A stretch of 64,000 nucleotides of DNA from Channa striata. Taxonomy: Eukaryota > Chordata > Actinopteri > Anabantiformes > Channidae. Positions 47,090-58,760 of the stretch are shown in pieces. Positions within the stretch are counted from its first letter, which is position 1, and every line of letters begins with the position of its first letter. A program made the position numbers and the translations under genes. Below the pieces are notes generated by a model. It was given only the letters and a program-made list of their open reading frames with translations. It was not told the origin of the DNA and searched no databases. Location: assembly GCA_033026295.1 (NCBI GenBank), contig CM065183.1:992001-1056000 (forward strand), read 5' to 3'.

Positions 47090-47640
47090 GGCTAGCTTTA
47101 ATTTTTAAAGTGCACCTTAGAAAAAACGTCAACAATGGTTAGTGTTATTGTCTCCACCTCAGAACAGGGCAGACAGCGTGTTTTAGGGCCGGGGTCTTTG
47201 TGAAACTGGTTAGGGATAAAGGAAGCCAAAGCATGTGTGAAGGAACTTGGATCATGCACATACAGGTGAGGCTGACATAAAAGAGGCGAAATGATAGGCA
47301 AGACACCAACACACGACTTTGGACTGCAATAGTGTAGGCATTAAAGACAGTGCGGGGGACAGTTCTCAGGTTCAGCTTCCAGATTCATTGGCACCTTGTA
47401 TGTGGTGGAAAAAGGTGCTTCAGATTTGCCATTTTTTTGCACCAGGTCGAAAAGCAAGGGTGAAGTTAAAATGGCTGAAAAATAGGGCTAAATGAGCTTG
47501 ACGGGGGTTGAGTCTATTAGCAGGTCTATATTCTGTCCACACCACAAAAGGTTGCCCTATTTGTGCTTGGCAGGGGACAGACAGCAGGAAATTATGCACA
47601 CGGGTGGAGTTGATGGTCTTCAGAGCCTCCAAGCATCTCT
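47090..47640 (-). pseudogene. Ty3/gypsy RNase H and integrase remnant
   Basis: The minus-strand frame at 47632-47420 reads FVVWTEYRPANRLNPRQAHL and FFSHFNFTLAFRPGAKK, the end of gypsy RNase H. Farther on, 47301-47098 reads LPCSEVETITLTIVDVFSKV, the start of the integrase core (family DxFSK). The order fits one decayed element with a gap. No intact frame. Confidence 0.82.
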
Positions 47641-48488
47641 AAAAATTGAATAAGTGGTAAGCAGTTTAGATAATGGACAGATGACCACAGCTGATTTAAA
47701 AAAAAGAAAGTAAAAGTTAGAAACCCTGCCATAAAGGGCCTGTTGACCTGACTGTGTGGTTTTGTTTCAAAAAGGGTCACAGACACTTTTAGTGTCTCCT
47801 TGTGCATTGTGAGCACAGTCATCTTGATGACAAATATGTTGCTCTACAAGTGTTTGTACTTTTGTACAATGTGCAAATACAATGTTTGTATGTAAAGAGT
47901 GACAGGGTTAGGTAAATGTTTACACCACAAATAAAAATACATGTTTATTATAAAGCTGCTTTATTATTATTAATATAAAGTATAGCAAGACTGATGGTTT
48001 AAGTAAGGTTGCTGTTAAAAAGGGCTTTTCAGAGCAATTGTGTCAAAACTGTAACGGTACTGCAAGTTACTGCAGGTTAAAAACATTAAAGCGAACTTTT
48101 TAAAATCACATACTAATATAATGGGAGAGTGTAGAGCAGAGATTATTTCAGGCCAAAAGAGATATCAAATGAGAATCAGGACGTAGAAAGCTGAACCATG
48201 ACATTATTTGTAATTGGAATATGCTGAATTTATATTTGTAATTACACTATATTAAATATAGGTGCAGTAACTAAGTTCCTTACATTATTTATTTACTGCT
48301 AGCTGACTTTGTTCTATTAACTGCCAACAGTTTCCAGCACAGTGTTATAAAGATTTAAACCAAGTGGGGGAGTGATTGTACCTTGTAGAGTTTAGTCCCA
48401 TCTGTTGATGTAGCATTCAACATGTCACTGTGTAGAGTCACAGATCTACATGGTGCCATGAGTGAGCCTGGTCATTTACCATCACATA
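47641..48488. other. Intergenic or intronic, no gene seen
   Basis: AT-rich with no supported feature. Confidence 0.35.
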
Positions 48489-48616
48489 GTAAATGGTAAA
48501 TGGTCTGCACTTATATATCACTTTCTACCTGTTGGTCCTCAAAGCACTTTATACTGATTCCTATCTACACATTAACTAACACACATCGATGGAGGAGTTG
48601 CTATGCAGCTGGCCAA
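48489..48616 (-). mobile_element. V-SINE part, split by a solo LTR
   Basis: The antisense tail-side part from GTAAATGGTAAATGGTCTGC to CTATGCAGCTGGCCAA. The next part, GGGAGCAACTCCGGGTTCAG through the GACACTTCGACATGTG block, resumes at 49131 after the insertion. Confidence 0.8.
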
Positions 48617-49122
48617 TGTCGTGGCAAAAAACTGTAAAGGCAAGAAGAGAGGCAGGAAGCAGTTCTCAAGTGATCATTAAGCAATTTAATAAGCACAGCA
48701 ACATACTCCAAAGGAGAGAAACACAGCGAGAACAATTTTCACTCAGTGGGCCGATCAGATCAACCCAGTTTTTCAGGTTGTGTGTTCTTTTAAACCACCC
48801 AACTTAGAGCAGAGTTCAAAAAAAAGGACAGAGGAATGACTCAATGTAAATCAACCTTCATACAGTGTGTGTAATTAACAAGTTCTTGTTATTTAACCAT
48901 TTGCTTCTAATGTACTTTGTCTTTTGGACTGATCAAGTGTACTGGTTCCCGTAGCTTCCCTGCTGGGAACCAAATGCTAGACTTCTTCGTTGGATTAGCA
49001 CAGGCAAAGAGACAGGGCATCTTGCAGGAAACAAGAGGTGAGTGCACACTTGTGTAAACAGCGCAGATGCTGCGTTTGCCAGAGGTGTGAAAACAGGAAA
49101 AGAAAATTTCTCTCACAGCCAA
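48612..49122. mobile_element. Solo LTR, 501 bp, with GCCAA target duplication
   Basis: The insertion spans 48617-49117, begins TGTCGTGG and ends TCTCACA. It is flanked by GCCAA at 48612-48616 and 49118-49122. TG...CA ends and a 5-bp duplication are the hallmark of an LTR retrotransposon (gypsy or ERV-type). No internal region remains, so it is a solo LTR formed by recombination. The family and its strand are undetermined. Confidence 0.8.
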
Positions 49123-49130
49123 CACTCACC

Positions 49131-49378
49131 GGGAGCAACTCCGGGTTCAGCGTCTTGCTCAAGGACACTTCGACATGTGTTCTGCACTTTTATATAGCAC
49201 TTTTCTACCTGTCTCCACCCATTCACACACCGATGGGGGAGCTATACAGCCTGGGAGCAACTAAGCAGGGTTCAGTGTCTTGCTCAAGGACACTTTGACA
49301 TGTGATCAGAGGAGCCGGGGATTGAACCATCAACTGTAGGATTGGTGGATGACTGCGCTACCAAATGTGCCAGTCACC
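49131..49378 (-). mobile_element. V-SINE continuation and second V-SINE copy
   Basis: From 49131 to about 49178 the interrupted SINE continues. At 49179 TCTGCACTTTTATATAGCAC starts another copy with GTGTCTTGCTCAAGGACAC, GGGGATTGAACC (reverse B box) and a tRNA-like head ending near 49376. Either a SINE inserted into a SINE or an unequal exchange made this. Confidence 0.8.
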
Positions 49379-52130
49379 CGTGACAACACACGTTGAATGA
49401 AATAGAGACAGCTAATGTTAGACCCTTTTCTTTGCAAGAGCCGCTGATAATTCAGCAGATGCTACACAATTAAAGGTGTTGTCCCAAGGAAAAACCACTC
49501 TTTGTTTGGAATTTGATTTAACAACATGGCGGGGCCTCCCGAATGCTAAGTGGTTGTTAATGGAGATGATTTATTGATACATTTACCTTGTATCAGTACT
49601 TATAGGCATGCAGTATGATGTTCTCCGGTCAGCAGTGCACTGCAGAAGTTGACTGTGTGTTTCCTAGCAACACCAGCTCTGAATTGTCAGTCAGCCAGTA
49701 CTGTGGGAAACACCCACACAGAGGCTTGAGGCTTACATGTTGTTTCTACAGATATGTCCAACAACTGTTTAATCATGTTTTAAAATGAAGGAAAGAGTTC
49801 AAATTCAAGTGAGATTTTAAATAAAATTCTCTTGGGTTGTCCTTTGGCTCTTAGCCTTATTGGTACCTTTCTGCTTGGCTGACTCATAATACCAATGTAA
49901 AAATGAAATACATGGAATTTTTGTCTTCTTTAATTAGCATCCCTGCCCTCATATGTCAATTGGTGCTATCAGTTTAATGTTATTTCAAGGAGAATGGAAA
50001 GTTGAATTTAAACTACCTTTTATTATGCACTTATTACTTTGTACCTCTCTTTTTTAGTTATGTCTCTTACTATTGTGACCATTGTAGAACTATAGGAAAT
50101 GACTGATTCATTTTCTAACTCCCATCCTAGCTTCAACCTGGCCACCTTCCAGTGTCAGTCACTGGCTTACCATTGTTACCTCTCTGAACAGAGTTTTTTG
50201 TCTGCATCTGAAAGCAGCGTTTGGGTGACTGTAGAGAGCACAATGCTCATATAGGCTGACGTTAATCTGATCATGTTAGTGCAGTATCAGTCGCTGGGTT
50301 GATCAAATGGAGAAAACAGTTTTCACTCTTGTAACTCTTCTAACAGTACAAGAAAAGAGTTGATATGTGGTTCATGAAAACTCTGCTGATATAGTGCAGC
50401 CTCTACAACTGGCAGATGGTAAGAAAAGCAAATGGATTAAATGGACAACCGCATCACAAAAACATTTGGAAATTTTGACAGCATTTAGAAAAGAGGAACA
50501 CAGGAAATATTAGAGAAACACAGGCACCTATTTGAGACCATGTCAGTGGCAGAAACAAACATGCGATTGGTTTAATTTGATTTCTCTGTATGTGCAATTC
50601 ATGACCATTTCATTTATGCATTGTGGGATAGATGGTGGAGGTGTACCGTAGAGAATATCCCCACATTAACGACATGTGAGTGGTCACATGTTGTAGTTAT
50701 GTGAGGAAAAAGATACCACTCACTTAAAGTAATTATAGTTATTATATCATGTCAGACCATTTAGACTGAGCATATTTTCTTAAATCCAGTTTTGTCTCAT
50801 TTGCTTTTATTTATGGCTTTAAGCTTCTCAGTCGCTGCACATAACAGTATTTACTCTGTTCATGCGTAGACACAATTAAAAGAAAGAAGCCCAAGGCGCA
50901 AAGCAAAAACAACATTTTGGTGAAAGCTGGAAACACACAGGTTAAGAAGGCTAGGGTAATAGAAGCTCTGAACTCAGTTCTTAAAGGACCCATGATCACA
51001 AGTTGAAAGTGTCACTCCGTGCCGCGTGGGTCTGTTGCTTTTGTGTCTATTGCTCGTCTCTTGTCCCGCAGGATGACGTGATGACAGTATGTGGCGTGTA
51101 GGTGGCGCCCAGCTCACACTGAGTTACAGCACATGGTGCATGGTCCCTACCACACTACATCATAGTCACTACCACAATGTACGGTACCAGTATTAGAAGA
51201 TAATGACAGTGTTATTCAAGAGGCATAAGACAGCAAAGGTTTTCAAGTAACCTAAATATGTTGCAGTCAATCCGACTTTATCCACAGATAATTACTGTTC
51301 AGATATGAAATTTTTTTTTATAGTCCGAGCCTCTCTCCATGAAAGAAAACTGAGGCGGATAAGCGGTGTTGTATCACTGTATCACTGTTTATGTGATCAC
51401 ATTAATAGCAATCATTTTTAATGCTCACGTAAAAACTCCTGTGTCTGGTTAGTTACTAACACATGATTATCGAGCTGGTAGTTTATTAACCAGAGATAAT
51501 TCTGTACAAACAGCTTCAGATTAGTTTTAATGATTAGATTTGTTCAAAATAAACTGTTCTATAAAACACAGAATGAGACACAGTAGCCTGTGAGGAGATA
51601 AATAAATAAATCCTGGCTGGCAGACTGATGGAGGAAACAGCACAGTGGGGAAAAGAGCAAGAAAAGATTTAGTTGATTTAGTTGTTAAAACTTAGACTCA
51701 GTCAGGCCACTATGTGGTCGGACTTTGATGTAAAAACGAGCAGACATCACTCCATGGTGATTTTGTCTCTTTCCTGCCTCTCTTTTCCAAAAAAAGCCAG
51801 TAGGTTTTTTTAACAGCTGATCTAACAAATTTATAGCCAGTAATAAAATTATTCAGCATATTCACTGTTCAATGAACATAAAATCTAAATAGTCTAATAA
51901 TGATGCGCTGATAGACAGCAGTGGGAGGTGAGTGTTGTAGTTTAGCCAACAGCTGACACCAGCTTTTATGTTTTTTAATCGACTCAATCTTTGGCTGGTA
52001 GATCTGCATGAAAAACTTAACACAGCATCAGTCCTACACTGGAAAAAACTACTTGTTTGAATTTACTTAATAAAGTCCTCGTAACAATTTGGACTTACAA
52101 ATTTGAACCAAATTTTACTGCTGTAATATC
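49379..52130. other. Intergenic or intronic, no gene seen
   Basis: Mostly AT-rich with no supported coding feature. A CpG-bearing stretch at 51005-51125 is the only change of composition. Confidence 0.4.
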
Positions 52131-52871
52131 AAGTAGAGCAGGGGTCTCAGACTCGCGGCCCGCGGGCTAATTGTGGCCCGCGAGCCGATAGTTTGTGGCC
52201 CCCACCTTATTATTAAAGTTTAATGTTAGTGCGGCCCGCGAGTTTGTTATGAACGGCACGGAACGGAAATGACGTACATTGCGGAAATGACGTATATTGA
52301 GGAAATGACGTTCTTTGTGCGTCGGCTAAACACTTGATTGAAAATTCCAAGTCCAAGTTCAGGTGCAGAATTACTGATGATCATCTTCAAGCCATACTGA
52401 GGGTCTCAACTGCTTCCTCCCTCAAGCCAAATGTGGCTCAGTTATGCGAGAAGAAGCGCTGCCAGGTCTCTAGCAGCAAGATGTAGGCAAGAGAGGCCAT
52501 GTTCAGAAGAGCAGTTCATGTTCTTCAATGTTCCACTTATGTTCAGGACAATTCATGTTCAGAAGAAAGCTTAAAGAACTGTTAATACAGACATTTGAAT
52601 CCTAATTATTATAATTATTATTATTATTTTATTTACTTATTACTGATTGATTGATTGATTGATTTTCTTATTAATTTCTTATTTATTTTCTTCTAATTTG
52701 TTTATTTATTTTTTCATATTATTTTGTGTTAAAAATAAAAAATAAAGACATTTGAGAAGATTAAAATTATTTAAACGTTTTTCTTGTGGAAACCTGATGC
52801 GGCCCAACCTCACCCCGACTCTGCCTCCAGCGGCCCCCAAGTAAATTGAGTTTGAGACCCCTGAGTTAGAC
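52131..52871 (+). mobile_element. hAT-type element remnant, inverse orientation to 18271
   Basis: The element spans 52139-52863, from CAGGGGTCTCAGACTCGCGG to GTTTGAGACCCCTG. Inside, the plus strand reads HLIENSKSKFRCRITDDHL followed by QAILRVSTASSLKPNVAQLC and a stop. This is the C-terminal end of a hAT transposase. The flanks AAGTAGAG and AGTTAGAC agree at only five of eight positions. It is about 50 bp longer than the other copy because the GC-rich end is complete. Simple (GATT)/(ATT) repeats lie inside. Confidence 0.85.
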
Positions 52872-53506
52872 CATGACAGAGATTAAAATCATATGACAGT
52901 GAAATTAATTCTTACAATCAGAATGTGATGCACACACAATTCTTAAAGGCAGGATTTCAGTGACATACTGATGACCTGCTTCCCCAACTTGGGCAACATC
53001 GTCTAGAAACGCAGGTGAGGGCGATGCTGCATCTGTATATGAGGTGAACATATAGAGACCTTGTTATAAGTAACTATCATGCATGGTTACAAAATGAAAT
53101 TATTTTCATTTTCAGTGGTGAAAAACATAAGCTAGCGAATTAGACTGTCGGCTGTGGAGGTAGGACATTCTGCTTTAACCGTTGACGATCTGACGATCTC
53201 ATTTATATAGATAGGATCCAGGTAGAAGGACAGAACCATGCGCTAAATGGGAGGAGGGTTGTAATTTGACCGGAGAGGCAGAAATAAGCCTTAAATTAGC
53301 CTTGTGTGTAATTCTTTCATAGATGCTATTAAGATATCTCATATTTTACTGCTAATAATTTTACTATTAAAAAAGCTAGTCTCTGTGGGCCCCCAAAGTT
53401 CATGTGCCCTTAGAACCCCCCCAAACAGCACCCGTGTCTTTAGGCCTGTGCTTACAGAGGAAAATTTATATGATAAATAATGAAAATGCTTTAAACCTGA
53501 GTGATG

Positions 53507-53580
53507 AGTTTGATTCAAATAGAATCTAACTCAGATTGATTGAATCAGTTTGATTCAAATAGAATCAAACTCAGAAATTA
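53507..53580. repeat. Short palindrome-bearing local duplication
   Basis: GAGTTTGATTCAAATAGAAT CTAACTC recurs about 41 bp on as a sequence containing TTTGATTCAAATAGAATCAAA, a hairpin with an 8-bp stem. Confidence 0.7.
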
Positions 53581-53734
53581 GCTAGCCACTCCAGTATAGT
53601 GATGGACAAATGTTCACATGTCTGCAGGTAAATGTATCCATTCATTTAATCAAGACATGTTGCAGTGAGTTATAATCCAAATATTATATGTTCGTTTCAA
53701 AATCATTTTGCAGTGTAGTTGCTTTAGAACTTTT

Positions 53735-54207
53735 TAATTCAATTCAATTCAAATTTATTTATATAGCGCCAATTTACAACAAAGTCATCTCAAGGCACTT
53801 TACATATAAAGTCAAGACTATACAGAACTTTAGAGAAAACCCAACAAATCCACCTTGAGCAGCTACAGGCGGCACAGCAGGACTATAACTAACTATAAGC
53901 TTTATCAAAGTTTTTGAGCCTAGTCTTAAAAGTAGAGATGGTGTCTGTATCCTGTCTGTTAGTCTGTTAGTTTGATAGCTAAAGACTCTGCCTCAAATTC
54001 TACTTTTGGAAATTCTTGGAACCATAAGTAGTCGTGCATTCTGAGACTGAAGTGGTCTATTAGGATGATCTGGTACTAGGAGATCTTTTAGGTAGGATGG
54101 AGCTTGACCATTTAGAGCTTTATAGGTAAGAAGGAGGGTTTTAGGTAAGTCTTTTTATAAAGTTACTGGGGCAGCCTGAAAATAGAGAATTACAGTAGTC
54201 CAATCTA
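53735..54207 (-). mobile_element. CR1/L2/Rex-type LINE, 3' part
   Basis: The minus-strand 3' end is the ATTGA repeat at 53738-53752 joined to AAATTTATTTATATAGCGCC (plus-strand text). The body runs to 54207, where RTE copy 2 interrupts it. It continues at 58108. Confidence 0.8.
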
Positions 54208-56431
54208 ATCTAGCCACAGGGGTTGCAAGCCAGTAACTTCTGTGCCGGTCCCAAGCCCGGATAAATAGAGAGGGTTGCGTCAGGAAGGGCATCCGGCATA
54301 AAACTTGCCAAGGACAACCATGCGAGTCATCCATACCACCTTCATACCGGATCGGTCGAGGCCTGGGTTAACAACGACCGCCACCAGTGCTGTTAACCTA
54401 CAGGGTGCCGGTGGAAATTGGACTACTGTTGGTCAAAGAAGGAGAGGAGGCAGAAGGGTTCGCGGTCAGAGAGAGAAGAGGAAAGGCAGGAGCTTAGATC
54501 TGAGAGTAGGGACTCTTGACGTTGACACAATGACAGGGAAAGGTAGAGAGCTGGCAGACATGATGGAGAGAAGGAAGGTAGATGTACTGTGTGTGCAGGA
54601 GACGAGGTTGAAGGGTAGCAAAGCACGTAGTATTGGAGGAGGATACAAACAGTTCTACCATGGTGTGGATAGGAAGAGAAACGGAGTAGGAGTGATCCTG
54701 AAGGGGGAGTTTGTGAACAATGTTCTAGAGGTGAAAAGAGTCACAGACAGGGGGATGAGCATAAAGCTAGAAATCAAAGGGGTGATGGTGAACGTAGTCA
54801 GTGGGTATGCTCCACAAGTTGGCTGTGAGTTAGAAGAGAAGGAGAGATTCTGGAATGAGTTTGACGAGGTTGTAGAGAGTATCCCCAGAGGAGAGAGAGT
54901 GGTTGTTGGAGCAGACGTCAATGGGCATGTTGGTGAGGGGAACAGAGGTGATGAGGAGGTGATGGGCTGGTTTGGTGTAAAGGACAGGAATCCAGAAGGA
55001 CAGATGGTAGTGGACTTTGCTAAGAGGATGGAAATGGCAGTAGTCAACACTTAATTCCAGAAGAGAGAGGAACACAGAGTGACATAAAAGAGTGGAGGTG
55101 GGAGTACACAGGTGGACTACATCCTATGTAGACGAGGTCATTTGAGGGAGGTTAGTGACTGTAAAGTGGTGGTAGGCGAGAATGTAGCCAGACAGCACCG
55201 CATGGTGGTGTGTAAGATGACTCTGGTGGTCAGGAAGAAGAAGAGAGGAAAGACAGAAAAGAAGACCAAGTGGTGGAAGCTAAAGAATGAAGAAGCTTGT
55301 GAGGAATTTAGGCAGAAGTTGAGACAGGCTTTGGGTGGTCAGGAAGAGCTTCCAGATGACTGGGAAACTACAGCAGAGGTAATCAGGGAAACGGGTAGGA
55401 AGGTGCTTGGTGTGTCATCTGGAAGGAGGAAAGAAGATAAAGACACTTGGTGGTGGAATGAAGAAGTACAGGACTGCATCCAGAGGAAGAGGTTAGCTAA
55501 AATGAAGTGGGATGTAGAAAGGACTGAGGAAAGTAGACAGGAGTACAAGATAGTGCAGCACAGAGTGAAGAGGGAGGTGGCAAAGGCCAAACAGAAAGGT
55601 TATGATGAGCTGTATGACAGGTTAGACATGAAGGAAGGAGAGAAGGACTTGTACAGGATAGACAGACAGAGAGATAGGGATGGGAAAGATGTGCAACAGA
55701 TACGGGTGATTAAAGACAGAGATGGAAAGGTGCTAACAAGCCAGGAGAGTGTGCAAAGAAGATGGAAGGAGTATTTTGAGGAGCTGATGAATGAGGAAAA
55801 TGACAGGGAAAGAAGGGAGGAAGATGTGGCCATTGTGGAGCAGAAAATAGCAGAGATTAGAAAGGATGAGGTGAGGAAGGCTCTGAAAAGGATGAAGAGC
55901 GGAAAGGCTGTTGGTCCTGATGACGTACCTGTGGAGGTGTGGAAGTGTCTAGGAGAGACAGCAGTGAAGTTTCTGACAGGTCTGTTTAACAGGATTCTAG
56001 AGAGTGAGAAGATGCCTGAGGAATGGAGGAGAAGCGTTCTGGTGCCGATCTTTAAGAACAAGGGTGACACGCAGAACTGCAGCAACTACAGAGGGATAAA
56101 GCTGATGAGCCACACAATGAAGCTGTGGGAAAGAGTAGTGGAAGCCAGGCTTAGGAAGGAGGTGGAGATTTGTGAACAGCAGTATGGTTTCATGCCCCGT
56201 AAGAGCACCACTGACGCCATTTTTGCTTTGAGATTGTTGATGGAAAAGTACAGAGATGGTCAGAAGGAGCTGCATTGTGTCTTTGTGCATTTAGAGAAGG
56301 CGTATGACAGGGTGGAGGAGCTGTGGTACTGTATGAGGATGTCGGGAGTGGCAGAGAAGTCAGAGTAGTCCAGGACATGTATGAGAGAAGCATGACGGTG
56401 GTGAGATGTGCCGTAGGTCAGACAGAGCAGA

Positions 56432-57965
56432 TACAGTGGGGGAAAAAATTATTTGAACCCCAGCTGATTTTGTAAGTTTGCCCACTAACAAAGAAATGAT
56501 CAGTCTATAATTTCTATGGTAGGTTCATTTGAACAGTGAGACACAACAATGACAAAAAAATCCAGAAAAATGCCTTTCAAAAACAGTTATAATTAATTTG
56601 CATTTCCATGAAGGAAATAAGTATTTGATCCCTTTGAAAAACGTGCTTTAGTACTTGGTGGCAAAACCTTTGTTGGCAATCACAGAGGTCAGCCGTTTCT
56701 TGTAGTTGGCCACAAGGTTTTACACATCTCAGGGGATTTTGGCCCACTCCTCTTTGCAGATCCTCTCCAAGTCATTAATGTTTGTGGCTGATGTTTGGCA
56801 AGAACCTTCAGCTCCCTCCACAGATTTTCTATGGGATTAAGGTCTGAGACTGACTAGGCCACTCCATGACCTTAATATGCTTCTTCTTGAGCCAACTTTG
56901 TTGCCTTGGCCGTGTGTTTTGGATCATTGTCATGCTGGAATACCCAACCACGACCCATTTTCAATGCCCTGACTGAGGGAAGGAGGTTCTCACCAACATT
57001 TGACGGTCCATGGCCCCATCCATCCTCCCTTTGATGCGGTGCAATTGTCCTGTCCCCTTGGCAGAAAAACACCCCCAAAGCATAATGTTTCCACCTCCAT
57101 ATTTGACGGTGGGGACGGTGTTTTTGGAGTCATAGGCAGCATTCCTCCTCCTCCGAACACGTCGAGTTGAGTTGATGCCAAAGAGAGGATTTTGGTCTCA
57201 TCTGACCACAACACTTTCACCCAGTCTTCCTCTGAATCAGTCAGATGTTCAGTGGCAAACTTCAAACGGCCTGTAAATGGGCTTTCTTGAGCAGGGGACC
57301 TTGCGGGCACAGCAGGATTTCAGTCCTTCAGGAGTGTGTTACCAACTGTTTTTTTGGTGACTATGGTCCCAGCTGCCTTGAGATCATTGACAGGTTCCTC
57401 CCGAGTAGTTCTGGGCTGATTCCTCACCGTTCTCATTATTATTGAAACTCCACGAGGTAAGATCTTGCATGCAGCTCCAGACCGAGGGAGATTGGCAGTT
57501 AATTTATGTTTCTTCCATTTACGAATAATTGCACCAACTGTTGTCACCTTCTCACCCAGCTGCTTGGCGATGGTCTTGTAGCCCATTCCAGCCTTGTGAG
57601 GTCCACAATCTTGTCCCTGACATCCAAGCTCTTTGGTCTTGGCCATGTTGAAGAGTTTGGAATCTGGATTGATTGCTTGCTTCTGTGGCATGTCTCTTTT
57701 ATACAGGTGGTGAGGGCTGCTAATGTCAGCTCGTTACCTGTATAAGATCCACCTGGGAGCCAGAGATCTTGCTGATGGATAGGGGATCACTTATTTCCTT
57801 CATGGAAATGCAAATTAATTTATAACTTTTTTGAAACGCATTTTTCTGGATTTTTTTGTCATGTTCAAATAAACCTACCATAGACATTATAGACTGATCA
57901 TTTCTTTGTTAGTGGGCAAACTTACAAAATCAGCTGGGGTTCAAATAATTTTTTCCCCCACTGTA
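56432..57965 (-). mobile_element. Tc1-like DNA transposon with about 200-bp inverted repeats
   Basis: The element spans 56434-57963 (1530 bp), flanked by TA at 56432-56433 and 57964-57965. The ends CAGTGGGGGAAAAAATTATT match in inverted orientation for about 190-205 bp; the right repeat lacks about 15 bases near GTGAGACACAACAAT. The arms remain very similar, so insertion is fairly recent. It sits inside RTE copy 2. Confidence 0.93.
56640..57691 (-). pseudogene. Tc1 transposase, frameshifted
   Basis: The minus-strand start at 57691 or at the MAKTKEL ATG inside it. The N-terminal helix-turn-helix reads MGYKTIAKQLGEKVTTVGAI and an IIRKWKKHK tail. The catalytic blocks are present but in different frames: VLWSDETKI (about 57190), VFQHDNDPKHTAK (about 56920), NPIENLWRELK (about 56830). 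So all three DDE residues can be read, yet at least two frameshifts separate them. Nonfunctional as it stands. Confidence 0.9.
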
Positions 57966-58107
57966 TATGGATGTCCTAACAGAGGACATGAGGTTAGCTG
58001 GTGTCAGAGAGGAAGATGCTCAGGATAGAGTGAAGTAGAAAAGGATGATTCGCTGTGGCAACCCCTGATGGGAAAAGCCGAAAGAGTAGTAGTAGTAGTC
58101 CAATCTA

Positions 58108-58760
58108 GAAGGAACAAATGCATGGACCAGTTTTTCAGCATCGCTTTGAGACAGGATGCTAAAGAAGGCTGTTCTAGAGATTTGTTTTGTGTGTGAGGTA
58201 ATTGACAGTCGTGGTCAAAAGTGAGTCAGAGATTCCTTGCAGTACTACTGGGGGCTAGAGTTATGTCATCTAAAGTAATGATATGGTTGGAAAACATGTT
58301 TCTGAGGCCCAAACACAATAACTTCAGTTTTACCTGAGTTAAGAAGTAGGGAATTGTAGGACATCCAGTCCCTTATGTCTTTTAGACATGCGTGTAGTTT
58401 GATTAATTGACTTGTTTCTTCAGGTTTCATAAATAGATATAACTGTGTCATCAGCGTAGCAATGAAAATTTACAGAGTGTTTTCTAATAATGTTGCCTAG
58501 AGGAGACATATATAGAGTAAAGAGTATTGGTCCTAACGCAGAGCCTTATGGAACTTCGTGGAATTTGTGTATGTGGAAGATTCATCATTAACATGAACAA
58601 ATTGGAATCTATCTGATAGATACGATTTTAAACCTATTTAGTGCAGTTCTTTTAATGCCAATTACATTTTCTAGTCCGTTCAATAATATTTTGTGATCAA
58701 TAGTGTCAAATGCAGTACTAAGATCTAACAGAACTAGGATAGAGACAGGGTAAATGTTTA
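58108..58760 (-). mobile_element. CR1/L2/Rex-type LINE, continuation after RTE insertion
   Basis: The minus strand reads FHCYADDT near 58455-58480, then after a lost base QLYLFMKPEETSQLIKLHAC and LLLNSGKTEVIVFGPQ (58266-58451). This is the RT catalytic box and the following block of a fish LINE. Together with 53735-54207 it makes one 5'-truncated copy. Confidence 0.85.

Larger units (their letters stand above)
54305..58059 (+). pseudogene. RTE endonuclease-RT frame, copy 2, disrupted
   Basis: It begins MPRTTMRVIHTTFIPDRSR, preserving the N-terminus that copy 1 lost, and runs open to 55054. Two Tyr codons become stops (TAC to TAA) at about 55052 and 55087, compared with copy 1. A second open part, 55112-56368, has GPDDVPVE and FKNKGDTQNCSNYRGI. 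Small deletions near 56313 and 56361 shift the frame. The Tc1 insertion follows, and the FADD-containing RT core is absent. The last piece after the Tc1 is MDVLTEDMRLAGVREEDAQ. Confidence 0.92.
54194..58107 (+). mobile_element. RTE-type non-LTR retrotransposon, copy 2, with 14-bp target duplication
   Basis: The element spans 54208-58093, flanked by AGTAGTCCAATCTA (54194-54207 and 58094-58107), identical on both sides. The 5' end ATCTAGCCACAGGGGTTGCA and 3' GGCAACCCCTGATGGGAAAA with an (AGT) tail match copy 1. A Tc1 element occupies 56434-57963. About 760 bp that copy 1 has at 44694-45452 are missing here. Confidence 0.92.
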
